A stretch of DNA of 64,000 nt from a virus. Below are positions 48,276-56,648 of the stretch, piece after piece. A program made the position numbers and the translations under genes. The DNA is taken from IMG/VR virus record IMGVR_UViG_3300036806_000149, positions 1-64,000 of that record; one strand, 5' to 3'. Each line of letters begins with the position of its first letter. Position 1 is the stretch's first letter. The notes below the pieces were generated by a model, which searched no databases, was not told where the DNA came from, and saw only the letters and a list, made by a program, of their open reading frames with translations.

Positions 48276-49000
48276 CCTCAAGCGGAAGATCGGAAAGCCC
48301 GACCGCCTCGATATCACCGCCAGGGAAGAACGATGAACCGGCCGCAGACGATCGGGCTTTCGCCGCGCGAGCCCCCGCACCGGAGAGAGTGGCGTGAAGG
48401 AGCCGAGAGTCTACAGCTCCCCAGAAAGACGAAACCCCGACTCGATCAGCAGGTCCGAGACGGGGCTTCGCTATGGGGTGACGTCTTCAAGCCCGACAAC
48501 GCACGCGGGGGCGTGATAGGCTGCCGGTCGTTAGCCAAGAAGACGTGAGGATTGTAGCAAATCCTCGTGCAGATTGGAGTTGCTCTGTAGCAACACAACG
48601 CTCAATCTCTGAACGATCAGCAGGCACCGCATCATGGGACGCGCTGGCGTAGAGGCGGTGACGTGACTCGGAAGCGAATGGGACAGGCGGGCAAGCCGAC
48701 AGCCGCCAGGTCGCGGAGAGAGCGTTGGGGCTTGGGAGGGCGAGAGAGAGCTTATATACGCTGTAGCTACAACCCTCTCCAGGGACAGGCGGGATCTGCC
48801 CGGAAGCGAAGCCTATGGCGAGAGGGCTAAAAGATCTCAAACCCATGAAACTCAGGTGATAAGGTGCCTGCCACTCTAATAATCAGGAGCGGCAGACGCC
48901 ATGGCGACACCGCTCCCAGGCCACAGGAGGCGCTACTCCCATGACCTCCAAGGGATTATACCCTTGCATTTTTGTGCATTGCATCACGTAACTACGTGCA
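48276..49000. other. Hairpin-rich noncoding region (possible ncRNA or origin)
   Basis: 725 bases between divergent genes with no convincing gene. Inverted repeats include GGAAAGCCCG/CGGGCTTTC (48292-48361), CCCCGaCTC/GAGaCGGGG (around 48435-48465), GACGTCTTC/GAAGACGT (48481-48548), GAGGATT/AATCCTC (around 48547-48566) and GTTGCT/AGCAAC (48581-48596). GATCAGCAGG and GGGACAGGCGGG each occur twice. TATACGCTGTAGCTACA (48755-48771) is a second-element copy. Near 48975 CACGTAactACGTG forms a palindrome just ahead of the HNH-helicase ATG. Confidence 0.55.
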
Positions 49001-51070
49001 ATGTCTGCTCGCATCTTTGCTCTACGTGAGCATAACTCTCTGTTTCTCCGCTCCGGTGGCCGATGTCAATCATGTGGATCTGAGCTGATTCGTGGTTGGC
49101 ACGCCGACCACGTAATCCCCTGGTCGGCTGGAGGAAGAACGGTACTTTCAAATGGGCAAGCGCTTTGCGCTGTCTGCAATCTTCAGAAGGGTAACTCGAT
49201 GTCTTCGACCAAAACTCGTAATGCACCAGAACTTCGTCCATTTCGCGCACGTGACTTTCAGCGGCGGTTGGATGAGACTGTCCACCAGCGTTGGGATGAA
49301 CCAGACAAGAGGACGATCGCGTGGGTAGAGACCGGCAGCGGTAAAACCAAGGCGTGGATCGCCTTGGCTGATCATCTGATCATAAAGGGACTAATCGACT
49401 ACGTTATGGTTTATACGCCTCGGTTGAACCTATGCGAACAGGCCGATCTCGACAGCCAGGAGTTCAAGCGCGAGCACGGAGCAGCTTTTAGAGTGATTGG
49501 CCACAAGGCCAATAAAATGCCTCTGCGCTCCTCCGAGGAAGACGGCTTTATCTCAACCTTCCAGGCTGCGGTGATGGCGGAGAATACCGCCATTGCCAAA
49601 AGTGAAGAGAACATTCACGTCGTTCAAGCGCGAAAGGATCAGAGCCGCTTCTTGTTGGTCATCGACGAGGCGCAGTTCTGTGGCCTAGACAAAGATGGAG
49701 GTGGCACTAAAGCAGCACAAGTCATGCAGCGTTTGATGGAGCTTGCAGCTCATACGTTGATCATGACAGGCACACCTTACCGCGCTGATGGTCAGCGCGT
49801 GATCGGATGCGAGTACAGCATCAATCACGATAATCCCAAGTTCGAGCGGCTGATCTGGCACGTTCGCGCGACGCTCAAGGAAGGTCTAGCCAACGATTAT
49901 CTCCGGCCACCTGAGTTCTACCTTCACCCCGGTCTTGCCAAGTGGGAGTCATCCGATGGATTGATCAAACGCAACATCGACATCACCCAGGCTGAAGACA
50001 AGCTAAAGCCCATTCTGGCGAGTGAAGACGTGTTTAGCCCCCTTGTTGATGACACCATCGAGAAGTACCGCGAGCGCGTCAAGCTCGATCGACGTTATTG
50101 CGGCCTGATCACGTGCGGGACTCAGTCTCAGGCGCGGGCCGTTCTCCGGTATGCCAAGGCCAACTACCCAGATATCGATTACGTCTGCGTGTTATCGGAC
50201 CCGTCCGAAGATGATGGCGTTCACGCGGGGGCTCAAGCACACAGCATGTTGCGTGCTTTCCGGAAGCGGAAAGACGGTGGCATTCTCATCACAGTCCGTA
50301 TGGTGTTTATCGGGTTTGACCATAAGCCGATTACAGTCATCTGTGTGTTGACGCACTACCGTCATGAAGGACACTTACGTCAGATTCTTGGTCGCGGTCT
50401 GCGTATGTGGATCGCAAAAGAGGGTGAACTACCAGCACCACCTATCGACGAACAATGGTGTTTCATAATCGGTCCAGATGATCCCAGATTCGCAAAGTTC
50501 GCCGAAAAGATTCGCAAGGAACGCGATGACGGACTTCACATCCGTAATACGCGCATTAGCAATGGAGGTAGTGGAAGTGGCACCATAGATGAGGGAGTCG
50601 TCACCGATGCGGACATGGGCGATCCGCGCGCAGCAAGCATCGATACTGACCTCGATGCTGACGACTTGAAGTTGATCGAGGACTTCCGACAAGAGCATAG
50701 TTTGCATACGCCTCCTACAGAGATCCGTAAAATCATCGACAATTTCTCAGACTGGAAGCGGAATCGAGGAGATACGTATCAGTCTTCTCGCGAACACACC
50801 AATCATCGGACTCGCAAAGAGGATCTCGAAGCACAGCGAGCGACTTGTCAAGATTGGGCCAAGAAGATCGCCGGCTTGCGATTGAATCGTCAGCCTGGTC
50901 GGAACTGGTCGGAACTCATGCGTGAAATCATCGGCGAGGCTCACAACGGACCCTTCGGAGATCAGCTCGGGTTTATCAAGAATGGAGATCTCTCCACGAT
51001 GGAGGATCTCAAGACTCGCGAGGATACTTTGAGGAAGATGTATTCCAATGAGCGCAAATCACAACATTAG
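49001..51070 (+). CDS. HNH nuclease fused to SF2 helicase, 689 aa
   Basis: Residues ~15-65 form an HNH/McrA-type domain: CQSCGSELIRGWHADHVIPW (Cys22, Cys25, Asp36-His37), SNGQALCAVCNLQKG (Asn51, Cys56, Cys59, Asn60). From ~75 an SF2 helicase: VETGSGKTK (110-117), VIDEAQF (motif II, DEAQ), LIMTGTPYRADG (motif III-like), and GHLRQILGRGLRMW (motif VI). The last ~200 residues are unassigned. Base composition is clearly lower in GC than the flanks, and transcription opposes the surrounding replication genes, indicating an acquired cassette. Architecture suits restriction or exclusion of other DNA; activity not known. Confidence 0.82.
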   Translation: MSARIFALREHNSLFLRSGGRCQSCGSELIRGWHADHVIPWSAGGRTVLSNGQALCAVCNLQKGNSMSSTKTRNAPELRPFRARDFQRRLDETVHQRWDEPDKRTIAWVETGSGKTKAWIALADHLIIKGLIDYVMVYTPRLNLCEQADLDSQEFKREHGAAFRVIGHKANKMPLRSSEEDGFISTFQAAVMAENTAIAKSEENIHVVQARKDQSRFLLVIDEAQFCGLDKDGGGTKAAQVMQRLMELAAHTLIMTGTPYRADGQRVIGCEYSINHDNPKFERLIWHVRATLKEGLANDYLRPPEFYLHPGLAKWESSDGLIKRNIDITQAEDKLKPILASEDVFSPLVDDTIEKYRERVKLDRRYCGLITCGTQSQARAVLRYAKANYPDIDYVCVLSDPSEDDGVHAGAQAHSMLRAFRKRKDGGILITVRMVFIGFDHKPITVICVLTHYRHEGHLRQILGRGLRMWIAKEGELPAPPIDEQWCFIIGPDDPRFAKFAEKIRKERDDGLHIRNTRISNGGSGSGTIDEGVVTDADMGDPRAASIDTDLDADDLKLIEDFRQEHSLHTPPTEIRKIIDNFSDWKRNRGDTYQSSREHTNHRTRKEDLEAQRATCQDWAKKIAGLRLNRQPGRNWSELMREIIGEAHNGPFGDQLGFIKNGDLSTMEDLKTREDTLRKMYSNERKSQH

Positions 51071-51710
51071 TCACCGGACCGTAACAGTACGTCTCTCTGA
51101 CGAAGAACGCCACCTCGAACTGCTACGTGAAGCTGCCACGAGTAGTGGTGTGAATCCGCGTGGTTTCATCCTGGTGCTCTCGCGTGTGATCGAGCGAAGG
51201 ATGTGGGAGACCTTTCCAGGTGGCTCGATCACATTTCATGAGTTCATTGAGCGCGTCGGGCTGACTCCTGATGCGCTCGAATCGATCTTGGAGATACCGG
51301 CGGAGCTTGAGGACCGCTCTGGAGAGCATGAGCGCTTTGAGGAAACTCGCGAAGAAGCCCGGAAACTGCTCGGCATCCAGAGGAAGGTTCGAGAACTGCT
51401 CACTCCGGAGGTCAATCAGCATGGCACGAATCAGCATGCCGAAGGAGGTTCTATTAGAACCTCCTCTCGCGGCACGACGGAGAACTACACCATGCGAGTC
51501 CTCCACCGAGATCACCCTAAGCTCTATCGGCGCGTGCTTGACGGCGAGCTATCAGCTCATGCCGCAGCGATCGAAGCTCGTATTCGTAAACCCACTGCCA
51601 CGGTCCCAGTGGACTCCGCAGAGAAGGCCATCAAAGCTCTCTCTCGCCGCTTCACAATTGAAGAGCTTCGAGAAGCCCTGGATCACTTGTCAACCTCGCG
51701 GCAGAGTTGA
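51048..51710 (+). CDS. Partner of HNH-helicase, 220 aa
   Basis: Overlaps the helicase gene by 23 bases, so the two are coupled. N-terminal TVTVRLSDEERHLELLREAA resembles a ribbon-helix-helix or small regulator helix; the middle holds NQHGTNQHAEGGS, and the C-terminus (GTTENYTMRVLHRDHPKLYR, VLDGELSAHAAAIEARIRK) matches a block often found in actinobacterial plasmid and phage proteins. Same lower GC as the helicase. May be specificity or control subunit; inference. Confidence 0.62.
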   Translation: MSANHNISHRTVTVRLSDEERHLELLREAATSSGVNPRGFILVLSRVIERRMWETFPGGSITFHEFIERVGLTPDALESILEIPAELEDRSGEHERFEETREEARKLLGIQRKVRELLTPEVNQHGTNQHAEGGSIRTSSRGTTENYTMRVLHRDHPKLYRRVLDGELSAHAAAIEARIRKPTATVPVDSAEKAIKALSRRFTIEELREALDHLSTSRQS

Positions 51711-52066
51711 TCCGGCCGTTTCGTCTGCTCTCTAGGTACCCATTGTATAGATACTGTAGCTAGACGAGTCCCCAGCTCTATCGTCTGAGCCACGATCGGG
51801 ATCAGATGCTCAGCCGAGACCTGGTAGACGCCCAGCAGGTGGTTCACCGGCGTCTGGGAGTCGTTGACGATCTCCAGATCGGTCACGCCGTGCTTCAGCG
51901 CCAGCTCGATCGCGAGCTGGATCGAGAGATGCTCGGCGACGATGTTGGTACAGGGAGAAAGTTTCTCGGCCCGCTCGACGACCCGGCCGTCCTCCAGCGT
52001 TAGCACCACGGCGCGGGCTCCGGTGCCGGCGTTGCCGCGCCCGTCAGTGATCGCCGTGGCTCTCAT
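51683..52066 (-). CDS. RNase H-like protein, 127 aa
   Basis: Start at 52066 (MRATAITDGRGNAGTG) gives the classic layout: Asp8 in TDGRGN, Glu45 in NIVAEHLSIQLAIEL, Asp69 in EIVNDSQ, and a C-terminal WVPREQTKRPDQLC in place of the usual NxxAD. Removes RNA primers or Okazaki RNA. Converges with, and overlaps by 28 bases, the HNH cassette. Contains both dispersed elements (51748-51764 and 51957-51965). Confidence 0.75.
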   Translation of the reverse strand: MRATAITDGRGNAGTGARAVVLTLEDGRVVERAEKLSPCTNIVAEHLSIQLAIELALKHGVTDLEIVNDSQTPVNHLLGVYQVSAEHLIPIVAQTIELGTRLATVSIQWVPREQTKRPDQLCREVDK

Positions 52067-52467
52067 CCAGGGAACCGGTATGCCTTCTGCCGACGGTTGG
52101 ACTTGGGATTGCGCTTCCAGCCCACGTGCTCGATGCGCCCCATATTGCATAGCTCCGAGAGCCGCTGATGGCCGCCGTTGCCCTCTCCCCCACGTCGGCT
52201 GCGGATCTCATCAACCTCGAAGCCAGCCATGATGCCTCCGAACTCATCCTGGTGATCTCGTACGCAGATCTCCACTTCCTGCTGAGATTCATTGAGGTTC
52301 TCGAAGGTCTTGATCGCCGACTCGTGAGCAGTAGACGGATGCCCTGAGCGTGCGAGCTGTTTCGGATGACTCACCGGCTGCTTGGTCTTCGTCTTCTCAA
52401 CTCTTCCTGTTCGCCTCTTGACTCGCGCGAGCACGTCCGACATCGGCGCTTCATTCCAATCAGTCAT
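52063..52467 (-). CDS. Putative winged-helix protein, 134 aa
   Basis: N-terminus basic and disordered (RVKRRTGRVEKTKTKQPVSH). Residues ~65-134 (GIMAGFEVDEIRSRRGGEGN, QRLSELCNMGRIEHVGWKRN) look like a winged helix of the kind found in phage regulators. ATGA overlaps at both ends. Confidence 0.5.
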   Translation of the reverse strand: MTDWNEAPMSDVLARVKRRTGRVEKTKTKQPVSHPKQLARSGHPSTAHESAIKTFENLNESQQEVEICVRDHQDEFGGIMAGFEVDEIRSRRGGEGNGGHQRLSELCNMGRIEHVGWKRNPKSNRRQKAYRFPG

Positions 52468-52619
52468 CGCTTCTTGCGGCGCTTCTTCTTGCGGGTCGCC
52501 GGTGGCACCTTAGAGCCTCGCTTGCGGCCTTCCTCGCTCTCGGTCCAGTAGGAGCGCGTGAACGGGTTGTAGCCATCGGCCTGGTTGACTCCGGTGCGCT
52601 TCTGGGCCTTGCGGGTCAT
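52464..52619 (-). CDS. Small basic protein, 51 aa
   Basis: MTRKAQKRTGVNQADGYNPF, WTESEEGRKRG and a terminal RKKKRRKKR. Resembles the micro basic proteins at 21.8-22.8 kb. Preceded by three GTGAAAC repeats (52632-52658). Confidence 0.55.
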   Translation of the reverse strand: MTRKAQKRTGVNQADGYNPFTRSYWTESEEGRKRGSKVPPATRKKKRRKKR

Positions 52620-52631
52620 CGCTTCATGCTT

Positions 52632-52658
52632 GTTTCACCGGGGTGTTTCACGTTTCAC
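52632..52658 (-). promoter_or_regulatory. Three GTGAAAC repeats upstream of the 51-aa gene
   Basis: On the minus strand GTGAAACGTGAAAC, a 6-base gap, then GTGAAAC, ending 13 bases before the ATG at 52619. Operator-like direct repeats; binder unknown. Confidence 0.45.
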
Positions 52659-52867
52659 AGCTCCACCGGCAGCTTGTCGCCGATCTCCTCCACGCGGCGC
52701 TCGCGCATCAGCTCGGGCTCGCGGATGTAGATCACCATCGGCAGCTCGCACTCCGGGCAGAGCGTACGCTCGCCGGCCTCCAGCGGCATGTAGAACTCGT
52801 GGAGATGATCGCCGGCGCACAGCCCGATGAAGGGTGGAGGGTGCTCGCGCGGTTTCCTCCAGCCCAT
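52655..52867 (-). CDS. Small zinc-ribbon-like protein, 70 aa
   Basis: Start at 52867 overlaps the upstream stop (TGATG). GLCAGDHLHEFYMPLEAGER and LCPECELPMVIYI provide Cys/His residues for a zinc site. ELMRERRVEEIGDKLPVEL is helical. Function unknown. Confidence 0.5.
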   Translation of the reverse strand: MGWRKPREHPPPFIGLCAGDHLHEFYMPLEAGERTLCPECELPMVIYIREPELMRERRVEEIGDKLPVEL

Positions 52868-53289
52868 CAGCGCCCGTTGACTCTCGCCAGGTACGTAGCT
52901 CGGTGCCATTCGCGCCGGAACATGTGCTGAGCCCCTTCCGGAGCCAGCCGCTGGTGGTTGGCCATCTCGCGGAGCATCAACAGCATCTCCTCGGGCTTGG
53001 AGTTCTCCACGGCGCGCATCTGCGACGTCTTAGCCGAGCCGAAGGCCATCACCTGGCCCAGCTCGGTGAGAAACCATTCGGCCGGCGAGCGCTCGGGATC
53101 TCTCTGCACCAAGCCACGCATCTGCGGCCGGCCCAGGCGAGCGCCTACCGACTGGGCGCGGCTCTTCTCGCGCATGCCCAGCGCGTTGGCGATCTCCAGG
53201 CTGGGAGCCTGGCCCCCGTGTTCCTGGGCGATCTCGTGAACTCGGATCAGCAGTTCGCGATCCGAGAAGTCAAGCAACCGCAAGGGCAT
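52867..53289 (-). CDS. Putative HTH protein, 140 aa
   Basis: LLIRVHEIAQEHGGQAPSLE then IANALGMREKSRAQSVGARL resembles a helix-turn-helix that senses operator DNA; the C-terminal half is helical (PEEMLLMLREMANHQ). Overlaps the upstream gene by 20 bases. Regulator call is inferred. Confidence 0.5.
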   Translation of the reverse strand: MPLRLLDFSDRELLIRVHEIAQEHGGQAPSLEIANALGMREKSRAQSVGARLGRPQMRGLVQRDPERSPAEWFLTELGQVMAFGSAKTSQMRAVENSKPEEMLLMLREMANHQRLAPEGAQHMFRREWHRATYLARVNGR

Positions 53290-53719
53290 CGTCCGTCTCC
53301 TTGAGTCCGGTGGTGGGCATTGAGGTGTAAATGCTCGCTACGCCGCGCTTGCCGTAGAGGCGAATCAGCTCGTGTTGCTTTAGGTAGCGCACCACGGAAT
53401 CGATGTGCGAGTGCGAGCGCCCCGTGGCCGCCTCGATCTCCTTGAGCGTCATCGGCTCGCTCGACTCCGAAAGCGTCGTCATGACCGCCTGAATGGATTC
53501 CGGCGAGGGACTCCAGCCGTCGGAGCTGGCGGGTCGTCCCCGTCGCTTCCTCGATGTCGTTGGCTTCTCCCCACTCAGATTCTGCTTGGCTTGCGTCAGG
53601 CGCTTGACGCGCTCGCGCGAGAGGGCCAAGCGCTCTTCGATCCCGTCGAGGATCTGCTGCTCATCGGTGAGCTGCTGTTCGATGTCGGCCAGAATCTTTT
53701 CAAAGCCCGTGTCACTCAT
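53270..53719 (-). CDS. Coiled-coil plus winged-helix regulator, 149 aa
   Basis: Start at 53719 (MSDTGFEKILADIEQQLTDE). Residues 5-50 are a coiled coil, residues 52-65 a basic AT-hook-like stretch (SRKRRGRPASS), and residues 70-135 a winged helix (MTLKEIEAATGRSHSHIDSV, VRYLKQHELIRLYGKRG). ATGA overlap with the helicase stop. Likely DNA-binding oligomer. Confidence 0.6.
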   Translation of the reverse strand: MSDTGFEKILADIEQQLTDEQQILDGIEERLALSRERVKRLTQAKQNLSGEKPTTSRKRRGRPASSDGWSPSPESIQAVMTTLSESSEPMTLKEIEAATGRSHSHIDSVVRYLKQHELIRLYGKRGVASIYTSMPTTGLKETDDALAVA

Positions 53720-55152
53720 ACCGGTTGTGCCCTCCTTGTCGTGACTCGGTAGCCACGACGCTTGTAGACCTCCAGATGCCGCACCCTCCATTGCGCTTCG
53801 AGCGGTCCCACGTTGTCTGTGTAGTCGAAGATGACCGCCGCCGCAGCCTCGCCGTCGCATTTCTTGTCGGGATGTTTTCTCTCTATCCGGCCGACCTGCT
53901 GCGTGACAAGCCCTGCGTTGCGCTGAGGGAAGGGCAGATGCAGACGGTCGAGCCGAGGAATGTCCATCGCTTCGTCAGCCAGCGTCGAGAGCAACACACA
54001 AGGCGATGTCTCCGCCAGCGCCTTGGCCTCTTGGCGTGCCTCGTTGCTGTCCTGGCCGGTGATCGTGACGATCGGGTCGGCGAAGCCCTCATCGATCAGC
54101 ATGCTGTGCAGGATGTCCAGATGCTCCAGGCGCTTTGAGACCACGAGTTGGTGATGGCCCGCGTTCTCGACGATCGTATTGACGATGATCTGGTTGCGCT
54201 CTTGGTTGGAAACCAGAGCCTGGATTAGCTGGGGCCAGTTGGAGGGCGTGTAGCGCCCACGCCGACCCTGGAAGCCAAACCGGAACTTGGTGGGAATCCG
54301 GACGACCTCGGGCTTCTGGAGCGTGTCCACCGCGTCGGACTTGGTCTCGTGGATGATCGGGCCGAGCACATTGACGGCCAGGGCAAACGCGCCTGTCTTC
54401 TCGGGCGTGGCAGAAACACCCAGCCGGTAGCGAGCCGAGAAACGATCGAGTAGCCGGCGGTAGGTATCCGCCTGGGCGTGGTGGCACTCGTCCAGGCAGA
54501 CCAAAGAAAACTGATCGAAGAAGCCTTCGGCTTCCAGCGCATCAAACCTGCTACTCAATGTCTGTGCTGTAGCTACAGTCAAGTATGAAGAGACGTCGAA
54601 GATTTGATCACCAATCTGACTGACTGGGTAATGCTCACCGAGATGCTCGATTGCCCGTGCGCGCCACTGCCACGCCACATCGAGTGCGGATATGATGATC
54701 AGACTCTTACAGGCTAGCTGCTGTATGAGTGCTAGAACGGCAACGGTCTTTCCACTCCCGGCTGGTGCTTTGTAGATACCCTGTTGCAATTCTTTCATGA
54801 CCTGCACGGCGGAGATCTGCCACGGGTGGAGGTTGGGCTTCTGGCCGATCCGGAACTTGGCTTCGAACTGCCGGCGATCGGTCCAGGTGATCTCCAGCCC
54901 CATGTCGCGCATGCCCTGCGCGTAGTCCGCAGCGAAGCCCCGGGGCATGACCAGATACTCGCCCTCGATCTCGTATAGCTCGATCGTATCTGGCATCCGC
55001 TCCGCGCCCCAGACGAACTGGTCGAGAGCTTTCTGCTTGGCCAGGTTGGGGATCGAGAGCGCTTCCATGATGTGCTCGGCCACGCCCGGGGGCAGTTCGC
55101 TAAGCCTCACGCGCAAGCGGTAATCGATGATGGTTGTGATTTGTTCCGGCAT
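53716..55152 (-). CDS. SF2 DNA helicase, 478 aa
   Basis: Walker A APAGSGKT (129-136), motif II DECHH (221-225), motif III-type GVSATPEKTG, and motif VI QQVGRIERK. Similar to phage UvsW and ComFA/SSL2-like DEAD/DEAH enzymes. Precedes regulatory genes. A role in fork remodelling or recombination with RecA-like and RusA is inferred. Contains CTGTAGCTACAG (54567-54578). Confidence 0.82.
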   Translation of the reverse strand: MPEQITTIIDYRLRVRLSELPPGVAEHIMEALSIPNLAKQKALDQFVWGAERMPDTIELYEIEGEYLVMPRGFAADYAQGMRDMGLEITWTDRRQFEAKFRIGQKPNLHPWQISAVQVMKELQQGIYKAPAGSGKTVAVLALIQQLACKSLIIISALDVAWQWRARAIEHLGEHYPVSQIGDQIFDVSSYLTVATAQTLSSRFDALEAEGFFDQFSLVCLDECHHAQADTYRRLLDRFSARYRLGVSATPEKTGAFALAVNVLGPIIHETKSDAVDTLQKPEVVRIPTKFRFGFQGRRGRYTPSNWPQLIQALVSNQERNQIIVNTIVENAGHHQLVVSKRLEHLDILHSMLIDEGFADPIVTITGQDSNEARQEAKALAETSPCVLLSTLADEAMDIPRLDRLHLPFPQRNAGLVTQQVGRIERKHPDKKCDGEAAAAVIFDYTDNVGPLEAQWRVRHLEVYKRRGYRVTTRRAQPV

Positions 55153-55185
55153 ATCGATAAGATCATACTACCGCGCAAGGCGGAT

Positions 55186-55893
55186 CTATAAGAGCCTTGC
55201 ATCTTGGCATTGACTCAGAAGTTCTTCCTTGTATCGAGACCAGGAGCCAAATCGTCTCGTTACGGTCGATGGTGCAGGAATTAGCTTATTGCCATAACTT
55301 TCGTGAAGAAATTCTCGCCGAGTGGGTAAGTGACTATTTATGCTGACAAAGTTCTTACCAGCGGCCAAACAACTTCCTTGATCCCAATAAACCAATCTCG
55401 TTTGAAAGCCTCCACGTCCGCTGCATCTGTACCGACACTTGTAACACATCCCATATCCAGCAGAAGTTCTGTATGAACGTTCAGTACATACAGTACATTT
55501 CCTAAATCCAGATCCTCCTGGTTCCCACTCCTCTTTTTGGCGAAGATGATGATAATGAGAATGACATAGCCCTCGACTTTTTGTTTTCCTTCCACAACCA
55601 TCAGCTACACAAGTTTTGGGCATTTGACCTAAAGGAAATGTTAGTGATGATTTCCGCAGATGATATGTATTCGGATCTCCGTTGACGAGCCAGCGACGAT
55701 AGTGTTTATCACACCATCCACGTGCAGACGCAGGTTGCGAGCAATTTTCAACCGAACAAATAGATCCGTTGTGATGCGGATGCAAGACTGTATTTGGATC
55801 ACCATACGTGCGCCATCTCCAATAGTGGTTCGCGCACCAACCACGAGCATTCACTGGCTTCAGACATCTCTCGATAGAGCACTTCTTTTCCAT
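55186..55893 (-). CDS. Multi-zinc-finger DNA-binding protein, low GC, 235 aa
   Basis: Three tandem fingers of the pattern C-x4-C...G-x-C-x2-H-Y/H: CSIERCLKPVNARGWCANHY, CSVENCSQPASARGWCDKHY, CVADGCGRKTKSRGLCHSHY, then CTVCTERS...CYKCRYRC. The C-terminus (LPTRREFLHESYGNKLIPAP, TVTRRFGSWSRYKEELL) is a homing-endonuclease-type DNA-binding repeat. Such modules usually accompany HNH enzymes, but no HNH core is seen. Markedly AT-richer than its surroundings; recent transfer likely. Strong AGAAAGGATCAC start cassette. Confidence 0.7.
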   Translation of the reverse strand: MEKKCSIERCLKPVNARGWCANHYWRWRTYGDPNTVLHPHHNGSICSVENCSQPASARGWCDKHYRRWLVNGDPNTYHLRKSSLTFPLGQMPKTCVADGCGRKTKSRGLCHSHYHHLRQKEEWEPGGSGFRKCTVCTERSYRTSAGYGMCYKCRYRCSGRGGFQTRLVYWDQGSCLAAGKNFVSINSHLPTRREFLHESYGNKLIPAPSTVTRRFGSWSRYKEELLSQCQDARLL

Positions 55894-55961
55894 GAGTGAT
55901 CCTTTCTGTTCTGACTGATCGAGCCGGGGCCTGAAATAGCCCCGGCCTCAAATCAGTTGTC

Positions 55962-56648
55962 CTACGCGGCCTCGCTCAAACGAGGAGTAATGACTTCCAG
56001 AGCGCTCACCAGCATCCGAGCCTCCTGCATGGCCACTACCAGATCGCCGGAGTCCCACTCCGCACCCTCGGAGTCCAGACGAGCAACCGCCTTCCGGTAT
56101 GCAGCCGCCTCCTCGGCGAGCAGGGCTAGAAGATCCTCGGCCTTGCTGAGCGGCCAGCCGGCGATCTTCTCGGCGTGCTGACGCCGCTTGCTGCGCTCGC
56201 GTCCATCCACGCGGTGACGCTTCTGCTCAGCCTGGATCTCTTCGACCGAGCGCGAGTCCTGGGTGTTGCGCTTGAAGACGATCGCCTTCATACGCCCCAC
56301 GGTCATCCCCGGCTTGACGACATCGAGCAGATCGGAAAGATTCCGCCCCTCGATGAGTACCGAAGTAGTGACGCCGCGATCGAAGTCGCCCTTGACCGCC
56401 TGGTAGGTCTCCGCCAGTTGGACGAGGTAGGTGAGCTGATACGGGCACGGACGACCGCTCTCCCAGCAACGCTCACGCAGGTCGGCGAGCAGCCAGCGCC
56501 AATCGGCGTGTTGATCGCCATTGACGGCCTCAGCCGCAATCTCGGCCCAGCCTTGGATGGCCGTCTCGGTGCTGACCGCAACGGCATCGATTTTCGGAAC
56601 CAGCGCTTCCCAGCGCTGATCCCCCAGCTTTGGCTTGTTGGGGTTCAT
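55962..56648 (-). CDS. Hypothetical helical protein, 228 aa
   Basis: RBS AGAAAGGGGG before the ATG at 56648. Mostly helical (TAIQGWAEIAAEAVNGDQH, AEDLLALLAEEAAAYRKAVA) with a Trp/Arg-rich region (ADWRWLLADLRERCWES). No recognised domain. Opposite a divergent gene across an operator-rich spacer. Confidence 0.6.
   Translation of the reverse strand: MNPNKPKLGDQRWEALVPKIDAVAVSTETAIQGWAEIAAEAVNGDQHADWRWLLADLRERCWESGRPCPYQLTYLVQLAETYQAVKGDFDRGVTTSVLIEGRNLSDLLDVVKPGMTVGRMKAIVFKRNTQDSRSVEEIQAEQKRHRVDGRERSKRRQHAEKIAGWPLSKAEDLLALLAEEAAAYRKAVARLDSEGAEWDSGDLVVAMQEARMLVSALEVITPRLSEAA

Noticed and set aside
48487-48846. 119-codon leftward frame in the noncoding region
   Set aside because: Ser/Pro/Arg-rich without motif or RBS, and it runs through several hairpins; treated as noncoding.
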